From: Priapulus caudatus
Lineage: Eukaryota > Priapulida > Priapulimorpha > Priapulimorphida > Priapulidae
DNA length: 37,419 bases
Assembly: GCF_000485595.1 (NCBI RefSeq)
Contig: NW_014577707.1
Coordinates: 14,580-51,998 of the forward strand
Reading direction: 5' to 3'
A program made the position numbers and the translations under genes. A model generated the notes under the pieces. It worked only from the letters and a program-made list of their open reading frames with translations. It was not told the origin of the DNA and searched no databases. Positions 8,799-19,901 of the stretch are shown piece after piece; the first letter of the stretch is position 1, and each line of letters starts with the position of its first letter.

Positions 8799-11760
8799 AT
8801 ATATATAAATATAGCTAGCTCTCTATATTTATATAGCTCTATATGCCCGTAGAGTATGTAACACACTCAAATGAAAGGAAAACATGAGAAGTTATACAAA
8901 CGACATTTAATGTTTTTATATATTTTGGTATAGTACGATTGGTTCTACCCATTCGCGTTGCCACATGGTGCCCTGTCTTACACTTCACTTGCATCGCTGA
9001 ACAAATTTCTTAATGCCATGTTCAAACTATAGGTGACACGATTTACAGTAGTGTCTTCCAGAATCTGGCATAAATTACATCGACAGCTATCACTTTCCAA
9101 GATATTATTGGCATTCAGGTACATATATACATGCCTTGACATTTTCGTTGACAATTTGCCCAGCCCCATAACTCGGTATGCCATTATCGCACCACCTGGT
9201 GGAAGTATGTGTTATATGTTATCACATCATGATACGTGATCTATGGCTATTAATCACCTGAACCTACAAACAACTTTCATAATAACGGAGTAGTCGAAAT
9301 TATACATTTAACGCAAAATGACCACGCGTCCTACAGAAATTCACACCAAAAGTCACCATGTGCATTAAAGAAACGGTAATGTGCGCGCTAAACCGACCAG
9401 GCTCTCCGACTGTTACACGTCGTAGGATTGTAGTAACGTAGTGTTAAGCGAGAAGGGAACTTGTGGCTATGTGCGCGCATATTCTGTGCATAAGTTGCTA
9501 GAGATACACAAAATAAAATTACAATTAACGACAAGAGCACCCTTACACATTACGACGTTCACTAAACAAAGGCAAAACTGCTGTAATATTAATGTGCTAC
9601 ATATTTGCTAAGAGTGTACGGTTCATTTAACACATTGTGCTAAATTGTGTTACTATCACTATAGTCACAAATCGGATATGATTATATTTTATATAATCGC
9701 ACATGTGCCGACACATTAATACAAGTTTAGCTCGGCCTACGAAATAACATTGCTTGTAAACAATAATCCAGGATGGGTTAGTATTATAGTAATATAAATA
9801 TGATGGGAAATTAAAGGGATAAAAAGTAGTGTAAATGTGAACTTTGAATAGTCACGGAGATACCATGAGTAAAAACACACAAATCTTCTATGGCTAATTA
9901 GACAACCGTTATATATGTAAATCAGAAGTAGATAATAGAGAATCTTCCCTATTATCTATTTCTGATGTAAATGAAACTGAAGAATTTCAATTAGGGTGCT
10001 CAACTGTCGAATGTAAACAAGAAACGTGGTTTTAGATGTAATATATCATTAGTTGTGATATATTCTTTGCATAATGCATTGAGTGCTTCTGGCGTCTCAG
10101 AACAATTGGTATAACGTATCATTATGTAAAAATACAATATAACTAGAAAAAGTAACAATACTGTTTTAGTATTTAGTTTACCGTACGTGCAGTATTTTCG
10201 TATTTTGTTGTACTAGTTGAAGCTATTTTGCATTCACACACCTCCACATAATGGCTCTCAACATTAACTTCCTGTGTCCTCAGGCAGCTGTGAAATGACC
10301 ACACAATATACAATTAATCATTAAAAAAATACTACGGAAGATATTTTTGCTTTTGAATGCAGGAATCACTATATGGTATATATATATGTATATATTTAGT
10401 AGTGGTACTTACTGTAAAACGTGGATATACCATTAGCAGGAACATGTCTATCCTTACACATACCTATAGTATAGGTATGTTCATGCTATTATACAACTAC
10501 ACAGGTTTGTAATGAATTATAATAATACACCCGTTTTTAAATAGATAGCTATACTAACCAAAGCTGGACCTTACGTGTATCAGGTGATATGTCTATTAGT
10601 ACAACATGCACACGTTAACAATCTCACACAATACACAGCACGAGGGCAGTGCACACAGCACAAAGGCGGGCTACAATAAGGTTAACAATGACATTTCTAT
10701 CGCTTAAATACCGATGCACGCAGGCAATTATTGGTTGTATAACCGATCGCTTATGTCGAGAAGGTTTTCTAGCAGTGACCAACAATTTACCTATCGCTAA
10801 CACTAATGGTGAATATATGGTCTAAAATTGTGCTTCCTCAATCCAATGGCTGCTGGTGCAATGATAACAACGAATATACCGACATGTCCCACATCGACCA
10901 GAAGCCGTTAACACCTGCATAAATACCCTTCTCGTTCTGTGCAATGTGATGTAGACATATCTTCGCTTCTGTGTGGACAAGTGGCAGAGATTCAACTAGA
11001 CTTTCAGCAGGGATGTCTACTAACAGGGCAGGAACAGTTTCATAAACAATCTATCAGTTGTTTTCAATATAGGCAGTACTGACTACCTGCCGCGAGTGAT
11101 AAAAAAGCAAAACACGTCAACTGTATAGTATTATCGGCCATTCTATGCCTATTTTCTTTCATTTTCTCCGACTGAGGCAATGACACTTATTATTTTTGAT
11201 ATTCCTTGTTTTTTTTTAAATACTTCTGTTGCCTATAGTATATCGATCAGTATTATAGTACATTGACATTTTTTAAATATACAAGGGACAGTTCTTTGAA
11301 AAAAAACAGGACTACCAATAACATTTTAATGGCACATCCAAACAATTAAAATTCATATTTATAAATTAATAGAAACTTTGAGAGGAAATGTGTATCGCAG
11401 TAAAATACATAAAACAAACAAGATTAACACAGATCTGAGAGAAACAGCTGACACATCTTTTACCAGCTTATAGTACGAAAGTGAAATAATGTAAAATGTA
11501 AGACACAAATTCCCATTTTGTTCGAACGGTATATACTGTTATTACTAACAGTAAGTGTTCATTATGTATTTTCACCTATATCTTACTTTATAAGATAACC
11601 TGATCTCTAAACCCTAACCCACTCACACAGCTGGCAGAAACAGGTTCACTGCACAGGGTTCAGAGCTGATCGTGACTAAAAAAAACAACAATCAAAGAGC
11701 AAAGTTACCCCCCATAAATCCACCTGAGGGTAACTATAACACTGACTTGCCACTGCCATC
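8799..11760. other. Gene-free AT-rich intergenic stretch
   Basis: About 3 kb between the 3' ends of ANAPC4 and the nucleoside transporter. Only short, non-homologous open frames are present. Identified structure is the micro-palindrome at 9923-9964, a TA-rich tract near 10376-10393 and a perfect short palindrome around 10458-10480 (ACATACCTATAGTATAGG...). Confidence 0.55.
9923..9964. mobile_element. 42-bp palindromic micro-element, copy B
   Basis: CAGAAGTAGATAATAG... pairs imperfectly with ...CTATTATCTATTTCTG. It is flanked by direct repeats ATGTAAAT at 9915-9922 and 9965-9972. It shares the CAG(G/A)AGT ends and ATAAT core with copies A and C. Confidence 0.75.
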
Positions 11761-11766
11761 TTTATT
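11761..11766 (-). terminator. Possible poly(A) signal of the nucleoside transporter
   Basis: TTTATT on the + strand (AATAAA on -), about 430 bp past the transporter stop codon. Confidence 0.45.
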
Positions 11767-12196
11767 ACCGACGTGACTTTTAAAATGAATGTTAAAGCAC
11801 CAAACTTCACTTGTGGTATTCATACACTGCATGCACCTGCAACTAGTAATAGCACTGCCACGCAACATTGAGTGTCAAGCGCTATTATAGATGATTTTAA
11901 CACACACCCACTTCATATTTCATGAAACTACCTACTTCTCACAAATAATCCACAGGTAATGAAGACAGGTTTGGTGTGATTGTTTCTTCTCTGCAAGAAT
12001 TATATTAACAGTGCTTTAAACAATAATACTGCTGCCAAAATGATATACCCACAGTGCATTAATACAAATTGTGAATTTCTCCGTTGTGAAAAATTGCCAA
12101 ACAAACCAAGTAGTTGTGTGGAAAAACGTTCCTCATGGCTGAGTGATTGTGTGTCTGTGGGGTGCACAAAGACGCATGTGCATGACGCAGAGGGCT

Positions 12197-13672
12197 TTAG
12201 AATGCCTCAACGAGCTTTGCCATCACCAATGAGAAGTTGACGCCACTGAATATTCCAAAGACGAGGAAGAAGGCTGCCATCATTCCTGCGATGCCAGCAT
12301 TATGAGGCTCTACCAGGCTAAAACAAGCAAGCCAAGGTTATTATCAGTCAGTGAAGCCAAGCCAATGTTAAACTGTGGCTTCCTTTGGTCTGGGCTATTA
12401 ATCAGTATTTATAAAATATAATTACATTGCTAGTAGCATTGATTTAGCATTTATAAAACAACATTGACAGTAACATCAACATATCAATGCTTGATTAGCA
12501 CGGACAGAAACATCTGACCACCCACTTCTAACGAGTATATGCGTACATCTAGAATTCAGCTTACCCTGGCGTGTACATCATAATGAGACTACTTAAGTAG
12601 CCACTAGTGAGTGCCATGAAGATGCCAATGGCACAATAAGCATAGTCATTGGCAATGAAGACAGGAAGGGTGCGGACATCCGGTTTGTAGTTGCAAAACA
12701 AGATCATCGGGATGAGAAGACCTCGGAGAAGAGTAAAGATCCACAGATAGCGGGGACCCGGCTGTAAAGCAACACCAATGTTATTATCACCTAGCCTTAG
12801 CCATTACACACGTTGGGTGCTCACATCGAATAATCCTGTTCTGACAAAAGAATGCTCTTAAAATGGAGTTCCTATCCAGCAAGAATCGAGTCATATAATA
12901 TTGAGTTCTTTACCTGCAATTCTTTTTTAAATCGTGCCTCTCAACTAGCATGTAACCTAATCATTTTAGAGTTAAAAAAAATATGTAGCAGCTATTATTT
13001 CTAATGCACTTTACCTAGACACTTACAAATTTGATGATTCCTGCAAGGAAGTTCCCAATCATCGCAAACGCATTAAAGAACAGGAAGCAAGTCACGGCTG
13101 TGAAGTATGTATCTGTAACGAAAATGACACAATTATCACAATACCAATTATGAACTATGCTGATAACGACCTTAAGACAACACTGTGTTGGTTTCGCAAC
13201 AATCACAGTAATGTTCTCCCCACCTATCACCACTTAACACAAATACAGCAGTTATATTATAATCACAACTATGCTGTGTATGTGAACTATATATCGACAA
13301 CTCAATGTTTTTATCATTATAACGAGGTGAATACATACATACACACACTCCATCACTGCTACTGCCCTGATTACATCATTTCTTTCCTAAATGGGCCTAG
13401 CAATGTATAGCGAGTAGTCAACCGATCTTACCATTGATTGAATAATTTCATCGGCTCTCTATATAGCTCACATGTATAACAAGAGCCGCAGAGCGACTGG
13501 GCTCATCTGAGGTCTGTTGCTACGGTTATAAACTCAAAATTTCAGTCGTGCGTAGTGACACCTTTGTTAGGCGCAGATATGCAGATACGCAGTTGCGTAC
13601 ACATCATTTCAGCAAACGTTTTTTTTATTGCAGAGAAAGAGAGCGAGAGAGAGGAAGAGAGAGAGGGGGGGC

Positions 13673-13713
<41 letters not shown>

Positions 13714-16059
13714 TCAGTCAGACTAAATTGTTTATAAACAAATAACACCCACGCGGCGTGCTACTGTATCAGTTACGTCATCGATTGAAATGTACATTCT
13801 GATTTCGCCGCACGGCGTCCAAACCTTCGACGAAGACGGCGGGCAGATGTAAGGCAGACGCACGTATAACGTACAGATTTCTTCAATGTCGGGGAGGATC
13901 AACACATTTCGACTGACAGTCAACCATCGGGCTCTGCAGCGTCCACAAGCCAGCATGCTCCACCATATCCCGACATTGCACACTACTGTAACGTCGACGG
14001 AGAGAGCCATGCCAAGGACAGTACAAAACTGGCAAATTTTCATTGGTAGGTTTGACGATTTATTTCTGCAATTACTTATCTCAAGATTAGTTAAACTGAA
14101 GTTAAGAAAGTAATTCTTTCTGCACTTTTGAGCGCAATATACATTTGACTTATCCTGCCGGGACATTCTTCTCACTCTGTTCCGATAGATGGCGTGCATA
14201 CTGACTAGGTGCAAGGAATAGATAATCCGAACTAGTTGCTACCTTCGTTTAGCCCATGCTGTGATACTATCAGCCACCCACCTGCGAGGTAGGCCTATTT
14301 ATTGTTGGCCTTAATCAAAAACAGACGTTTGCGTAAGTGCTATTGACATTGTATTCCCAACGTACAGAATCTCATATAGAGAATGAAGTTCATATATGAT
14401 TTAAGGCGCGTAAACGTTGTTCAAGTAAGTTTTGCATGCAGAATTTCACTGTGAAATTCAAGTCTTCCACGATCACACAAGTATCATCAAACACAGTTCA
14501 GTCCTTTGTTAACAGTCAACAAATCCATGTTTAACCCTCCTCTTGAGAGTCAAAACGTTATCAGACACTTACTCTTTGCACGTCAGTGGAAAGCACATTT
14601 CATGGTCCTTTCAATAAAGTGATAAAAATGGTAGGTCAGCGCTGAAACAAAAACGTTTTTCACTCTGTCCATTAGGCCATGTCCTCAGAAAATGTCTGAT
14701 ATCTGACCTTTCCCCACTGCCCTTTGACCTGTGACCTCCAATTTCGCACTGGTGATGGGTTTCCTGCCCATCACACTATACACCGAATATTAAGAGCATA
14801 TGTCAAGCCGTTAAGGTTTGTGCCGCAATTCCGTATTTCCTCCTATACCTTAAGTTAAGGGGGAAATATTCCCCCTCCGTTGACACATCTTAACCTTTGA
14901 CCCTTGACCCCTAAATTGGTCATCCCGAGACCTTTTCACGACCCCCCCCCCACCACCACATCCCAAATATCGTGACCGTACGTCGAGCGGTTAAGATTTG
15001 TGCCCAACTGTTGACGGACACACGGACACACGAACGGACGCTCATGCGATTCTACAAGCTGCATCTGACTTCGTCAGATGAGCTAAAAATAAAGTTTATC
15101 TCAGTTAGATGCATAATAAGTTGTAATTACTTACAACAACAAAATTTTCGTCCATCTCTCCGATAGACTTCCTCAGGTCTGGTGTTTCCAGGTAGATGGC
15201 AGCACTGGAAACATCAGTCCTGAGGAAGTCTATCGGAGAGATGGACGAAAGTTTCGTCGTTGTAAGTAATTATAACTTATTATGGATCTAACTGAGATCA
15301 ACTTTATTTTTATGTGATCTTACCATTGATGATGAAGTTCTGGTCAAGCTTCACGACCTTAACTTGCATCGCAGGGAAGATGGTTAGTGTTACCGTGAAG
15401 ATAAACCAGATGTTGAAGCACTGGACCCACACCTGAAGCACACAGTACCTCTGTCAGCAACGAACTGCAATCACACTGGGATTGCTCAATTATGCTGCTC
15501 TCACAACACAGAACAGACATAAACTACATATGGAAATTAGAACTTTCACTTTTACTATAATGCGCTCCTACCTTCTTAAATATCGAGCCGTACGGAGGAA
15601 ATTGGCAGCACTTGGTTGTCGTCGATGGCCCTCTTTGTTGGAGAGCTCTTCTTTCGTGATAGCGGAAGAAACGCTATGTGTAACAAAAACCAGCAGTTAC
15701 AGCCCGATTGACATTGCAGATCCCCTAACGTGTACGCGCCCGGAATCTGCCGACGTGCTTGAAAATGAATGAAATAAGTTCATTGGATTTCGTTGAAAAC
15801 TATGAAAACTTTTGAAAATGTTGTATGGTACTCACCAGTATAGGCAGAGCAAAGTAGGTGTCGAAGCACATCAACAGGACAAGCAGTGCCGCGATGAAAT
15901 ACCAGATAGCCGACGACTGTGGATCTGGAGCTAGTGTGATGGCTATGATGTTGATCACTGACGTAATGGTCCCACTGAGGTTCTGCAGAAATCGAACAAT
16001 TACCAGGTTAGTAACGTTCGTCGCTCACGTAGTAAAGTCATCAACGTCAGCAGCAGTAG

Positions 16060-16090
<31 letters not shown>

Positions 16091-16443
16091 CAGCAGCAGT
16101 CAGCACGTCAGCAGCAGCAGCAGCAACAGCAACAGCAACGTTAGCAGCAGCAGCAGCAGCAGCAACGTCAGCAGCAGCAGCACATCAGCAGCAGCAGCAG
16201 CAGTAGCAGTAGCAACGTCAGCAGCAGCAGCAGCAGCAGCAGCAACAGCATCAGCAGCAGCAGCAGCAGCAACAGCATCAGCAGCAGCAGCAGCAGCAGC
16301 AACGTCAGCATCGTCGTTTAACTGATGAGCGGCCATTATACGTTAGAGCTGCTTATGTGTACTTACATTTCCAAGTACAACAGCCCCAGTGTACTTCATT
16401 GGCAAAGGTCCTGCCATACCAAATACACTATTTTGGTATATTC
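12197..16443 (-). CDS. SLC29A: Equilibrative nucleoside transporter, C-terminal seven exons (partial)
   Basis: Exons in coding order (- strand): 16443-16367, 15982-15836, 15673-15572, 15432-15324, 13112-13027, 12761-12565, 12317-12197. All are GT-AG, and the phases join into 279 codons including TAA. The family imports nucleosides through the membrane without ion coupling. Diagnostic blocks are GIYQNSVFGMAGPLPMKYTG (the ENT QxSxFGxAGxxPxxYT region), RFFRYHERRA opening the cytosolic loop, FTVTLTIFPAM, VTCFLFFNAFAMIGN, a helix containing SGYLSSLIMMY, and the last helix AGIAGMMAAFFLVFG. The region covers the second half of the usual ~450-aa, 11-helix fold. The loop exon (15673-15572) encodes only 34 aa, much shorter than the loop of human ENT1. 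Exons for the first four or five helices are missing; they would lie above 16443, where a transposon and a gap occur. The human paralogue assignment is undecided. Confidence 0.92.
13479..13617 (+). repeat. ~140-bp dispersed repeat, copy 3
   Basis: Inverted relative to 6321-6453 and 6550-6688; runs from ACAAGAGCCGCAGAGCG to ACATCATTTCAGCAAAC. Confidence 0.8.
13632..13721. repeat. GA microsatellite
   Basis: Imperfect (GA)n with a short G run, directly after the 140-bp repeat. Confidence 0.9.
14523..15087 (-). repeat. Dispersed AGCTCATCTGAC repeat, inverted full copy
   Basis: Reverse complement of 4121-4686 over its full length, ending GTCAGATGAGCTAAA. The high similarity suggests fairly recent activity. 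It abuts the foldback at 15088. Confidence 0.85.
15088..15315. mobile_element. Foldback element with ~105-bp arms
   Basis: The left arm runs from ATAAAGTTTATCTCAGTTAG to TGGTGTTTCCA (15192). The right arm (from about 15208) is its near-perfect reverse complement. The spacer of about 15 bp is GGTAGATGGCAGCAC. No ORF. No unambiguous target duplication could be read, because the TAAAAATAAA ends merge with the neighbouring repeat. Confidence 0.8.
16047..16312. repeat. Interrupted (CAG)n/(CTG)n tract in a transporter intron
   Basis: About 265 bp of CAG triplets interrupted by CAA, TAG, GTCAG and CGT units. It lies between transporter exons 16367 and 15982. On the sense strand of that gene it reads CTG. 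It opens homopolymer-like frames (Ala/Ser) on both strands that are not genes. Confidence 0.9.
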
Positions 16444-16998
16444 CTGTAGCCACTGAAAGTGTGCAAATGTTGGTATTTTCAAAATCAACTTCCCACAACA
16501 TTTAGTAGCCAACACACTTGTAGTCCGGGAGCCATGGGGTCATACCCTGCACTGAGAGTTAAAGTTTTTTTCTTTGCTGATTCTTGTAGACTAGGTGTTG
16601 GTCTTCACTTTCCAGGTGGATGACCACCCGTCACCCTTGAGCAATTTTCGATATTAACCCTTTTGTGTTGAGAGCGTCAACTCAAAAATTGGCGAAAAAT
16701 TAGGGGTGGGGAAAACAAAAAGTCTACTAGATCTGTTGTTTTTAAATCTAATGGATCATGTGACCACTCAAAATGTTGGTATTTAAGAGCTCTTTCTAAT
16801 GATAGGTGAATAATAAGGTCACTAGAGGTCAAAAGGTCACAAATGTTTGACCTACCTCGAAATCTTAAATATTGCTTTTAGCACTCCTGCCTTGGCCAAG
16901 AACAGGCTATAATGGTGCTTTTTACCCCTAAATTTGTTCAAGGAGATGCCCTGCTATCATTTTAAACTGCCCATGTTCAAATATATTGAATGTTGACC
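16444..16998. other. Stretch upstream of the last visible transporter exon
   Basis: No transporter exon was recognised here. It may contain the outer end of the long-TIR transposon, whose right boundary is hidden in the gap. Confidence 0.4.
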
Positions 16999-17423
16999 AA
17001 CCTATTACAAAAGAAAGACAAGTGATGTGCTAAAATAGCTGTTTTTATTACCCAAAAGTTGATAACGCTTACAGTAATCAGATCTGTCGATCTAAAGCAA
17101 CCATTGCTCCACCACATATTGCAATGGGGAAAGTCAAGAAGCTTAGTCCTAGATTTTGACATATTTTGCCAAACTTGCAGGGTCAAAGGTCATACAAGTA
17201 CACAGTTAACTGCAGTCAGTTGTTTCGATGAACTGACTGGCATCATTTTAAATAACCAGCCCATAGGTAGCTCCATTATATTTCGTTTTTTTTAAAATGA
17301 ATTTTCATAAACTAGGCATGCTCTATGTCAAATGTTGGCACTCGTCTACTATTGTCTCAGGCGAAATAAAGAATATGGTAGTCCCATTTTTGGTAAGAAG
17401 TCTTTCAGTTCCAGCTCTAACCA

Positions 17424-19247
17424 TCAGCCCTCTCTAGAACAACCAATGCTGTAGCAAGCACAAAACATTGTGCATGGTAAGTGACCAACATCTTTGCATG
17501 AACACTTTCTTGAGCATGGACGATCACCAGAACAACCACATTTCATCAAGCGAAGGATATATTCTGGGGCACAAAAGGCATTTCCTGGAAGCGTGACAGG
17601 TGTGAGTGTCTTTGTGTCCTTTTCCTTCATCCATCCAAATTCCTCTGGGTCCAACAGAGGGGGATTGTTTTCCTGAAGTGATCGCCAAAGAATGGCTTGG
17701 TAGTGTGCACGTTTTACATTTTTTAAGAATGCTTCAGTCGTAGGTGGCAGTGAACATAGTTTGGGAGACGAGGTGACGCCCTTGCCATTTTTAGCAGCCC
17801 AAAGCTGAATGCGAACCTGTGACATGTCCACAGCATTTTTCTTACAATAGCAAGCTGATACGAATGTTGTGGCTTGGTTGTAGACATCAGCAAATTCAGC
17901 AGTTACGTCACCAACTGCAGACAAGGTGTGGCCAGCCCTAAGGACTCTGATTACAGTTTCTTTACCAATTCCGAAGTATGTGGCAACCGTGTCGCAACCT
18001 GAAAGGGCGTGAGCTTGAAGGAGATTTTGAGCGATCATCTGGTGTTTTTTTGCTGTCTCACCAATGTCAATCACCGTCCTACCTTTCACTGGTGATTCCA
18101 TGATGACTGGGAGTTTGAGGTCACTTCGATCATAATAATAGACTAGTAGNTGGTTGTAGACATCAGCAAGTTCAGCAGTTACGTCACCAACTGCAGACAA
18201 GGTGTGGCCAGCCCTAAGGACTCTGATTACAGTTTCTTTACCAATTCCGAAGTATGTGGCAACCGTGTCGCAACCTGAAAGGGCGTGAGCTTGAAGGAGA
18301 TTTTGAGCGATTATCTGGTGTTTTTTTGCTGTCTCACCAATGTCAATCACCGTCCTACCTTTCACTGGTGATTCCATGATGACTGGGACTTTGAGGTCAC
18401 TTCGATCATAATAGTAGACTAGTAGGACAAACACATCTGTGTCATCAGACATCACTGTAATGGATTTCCCTTCTCTACTGCACCGCAATACCTGTTGGAC
18501 AATAATATTGTCCGCTTCCTCATGGGTCGTTGTGAGGTCATGACGTCTTCTGATCCCATCATTTTGAATTTCAAGTGGAGTGTTGCTTTCTGCTGTGATA
18601 ACTAGCTTGTGTATGCCGGTGCTGTTTGTGTGGAAGATCCTGTCCTGAGACAGTTCATCATAGATGATCTGGATGATCTGTTTCTTGTTTTCAGTGACAG
18701 TCAGTCCAACTTTCTGGGCTGGCAGGGTTGTCTTCAGCTTGAGATGGAAGACTCTACTGGCGCCGGCCTCTCTTCCTCCCCTGGCCACAGATTTCGTGCT
18801 AAAATCTCTGTAATGGTCGAATACTAGGTACACCTCATAATCCTTCAAGAGTCTTTGAATACGTTCCTTCACATTTGAAACATAATCCTCAACTGTACCA
18901 GCCTCGGGCCAGTGGATCACCCAAAGCAAAGCAGAACCGTCTATCACCATCACATCAGTCATGCCTGTTTTTCTACTCGATACTTCTACTTGGAGACTCT
19001 TCTTTAGCTGTGACTTGTTTGTGGCAATCCTCATCCCATCAGTGGTAAACATCGATGTTGGCACTGGTGCAAGTTCATGGGAGAGAACATGCTTGATATC
19101 AATATCCCGCGAACTGGATAGCAGACCAATGACCCGTGCATAAATGGCATATCCGTAATCTTGTTGTCCCCAATGGATACTCCCTGCTTCCTCACAGTCA
19201 TTGTAATAACCTTCTTGGGAATGGTTCCATAAAACCCGTCTGGCCAT
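17424..19247 (-). pseudogene. FEN1/XPG-PIN-like nuclease with C-terminal CXC cysteine domain, transposon ORF
   Basis: Open from 19247 to a stop at 17424-17426 (607 codons, including one X). A PIN/FEN-type acidic set is visible: D103 (VIDGSALL), D144 (YLVFDHY), E244 and D246 (THEEADNIIVQQ), D269 and D271 (SDDTDVFVLL), D327 (LSGCDTVATYFGIGK). This matches the seven-acid, helix-turn-helix layout of FEN1/XPG nucleases. The last ~35 residues are Cys-rich (CGCSGDRPCSRKCSC...), like Tesmin/TSO1 CXC motifs, suggesting DNA binding. Upstream, the better frame switches near 19150: GFYGTIPKKVITMTVRK, at 19267-19160 in another frame, continues back to KPPRRDSEYRKLTGQIGK near 19367. The copy is therefore frameshifted or has a sequencing error, and the apparent start at 19247 is not the true N-terminus. 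Residues around 366 span a duplicated, N-joined segment. The nuclease role is inferred from motifs only. Confidence 0.65.
17875..18425. repeat. Tandem 275-bp copy joined by a single N, likely assembly artefact
   Basis: 17875-18149 and 18151-18425 differ at only about four positions and are separated by one N at 18150. They encode the same stretch of the nuclease twice, including the SGCD block. Two haplotype versions stitched end to end is the simplest explanation. Confidence 0.8.
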
Positions 19248-19901
19248 TTTGTTTCAAATTCCTCCATCTGTTTCTTTCCAATATGAACGGAGTTCTGGAC
19301 ATTGACCTCAGCTTTGCCAATTTGCCCAGTTAATTTACGATATTCACTATCCCTTCTGGGTGGTTTGCAGGGTCCATGGGGTCAATGCACATCTCTAGCT
19401 TTCTGCGGATAACGATGTTTTGTGCTTGCTACAGCATTGACTGTTCTAGAGAGGGCTGATGGTTAGAGTTGGAACTGAAACACTTCTTACCAAAAATGGG
19501 ACTACCATATTCTTTATTTCGCCTGAGACAATAGCAGACGAGTGCCAACATTTGACATAGAGCATGCCTAGTTTATGAAAAGATCAAGTATTAATGAGAA
19601 TTTTTTTTTTTTTAAACGAAATATAATGGAGCTACCTATGGGCTGGTTATTTAAAATGATGCCAGTCAGTTCATCGAAACAACTGACTGCAGTTAACTGT
19701 GTACTTGTATGACCTTTGACCCTGTAAGTTTGGCAAAATATGCCACAATCTAGGACTAAGCCTCTTGACTTTCCCCATTGCAATATGTGGTGGAGCAATG
19801 GTTGCTAGATCGACAGATCTGATTACTGTAAGCTTTATCAACTTTTGGGTAATAAAAACAGCTATTTTAGCACATCACTTGTCTTTCTTTTGTAATAGGT
19901 T

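Larger units (their letters stand above)
13113..15323. other. Large transporter intron with nested repeats
   Basis: The 2.2 kb intron contains an inverted copy of the 140-bp repeat (13479-13617), a GA microsatellite (13632-13721), the inverted dispersed repeat (14523-15087) and an adjoining foldback (15088-15315). The stretch 13722-14522 has open frames on both strands but nothing recognisable. Confidence 0.7.
16999..19901 (-). mobile_element. DNA transposon with ~0.47-kb terminal inverted repeats
   Basis: Left arm 16999-17468 and right arm 19416-19901 are inverted copies with scattered differences and indels, for example an inserted T-rich stretch near 19584-19612. The divergence argues against a mirror-image assembly artefact. 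The right arm runs into the Ns, so true ends and target duplication are unknown; the element may begin before 16999. A single large ORF on the - strand lies between the arms, and its 3' end is inside the left arm. Confidence 0.75.

Noticed and set aside
13732-14214. 160-codon minus-strand frame in a transporter intron
   Set aside because: No recognisable domain or splice-linked neighbour; an unrelated 75-codon frame overlaps it on the other strand.
12565-15673. Processed pseudogene origin for the transporter
   Set aside because: All exons are separated by introns with proper splice sites and matching phases, so it is an ordinary spliced gene.
15858-16325. 155-codon frame rich in Ser and Ala
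   Set aside because: It runs antisense over a transporter exon and then through the CAG tract; triplet repeats keep all frames open.
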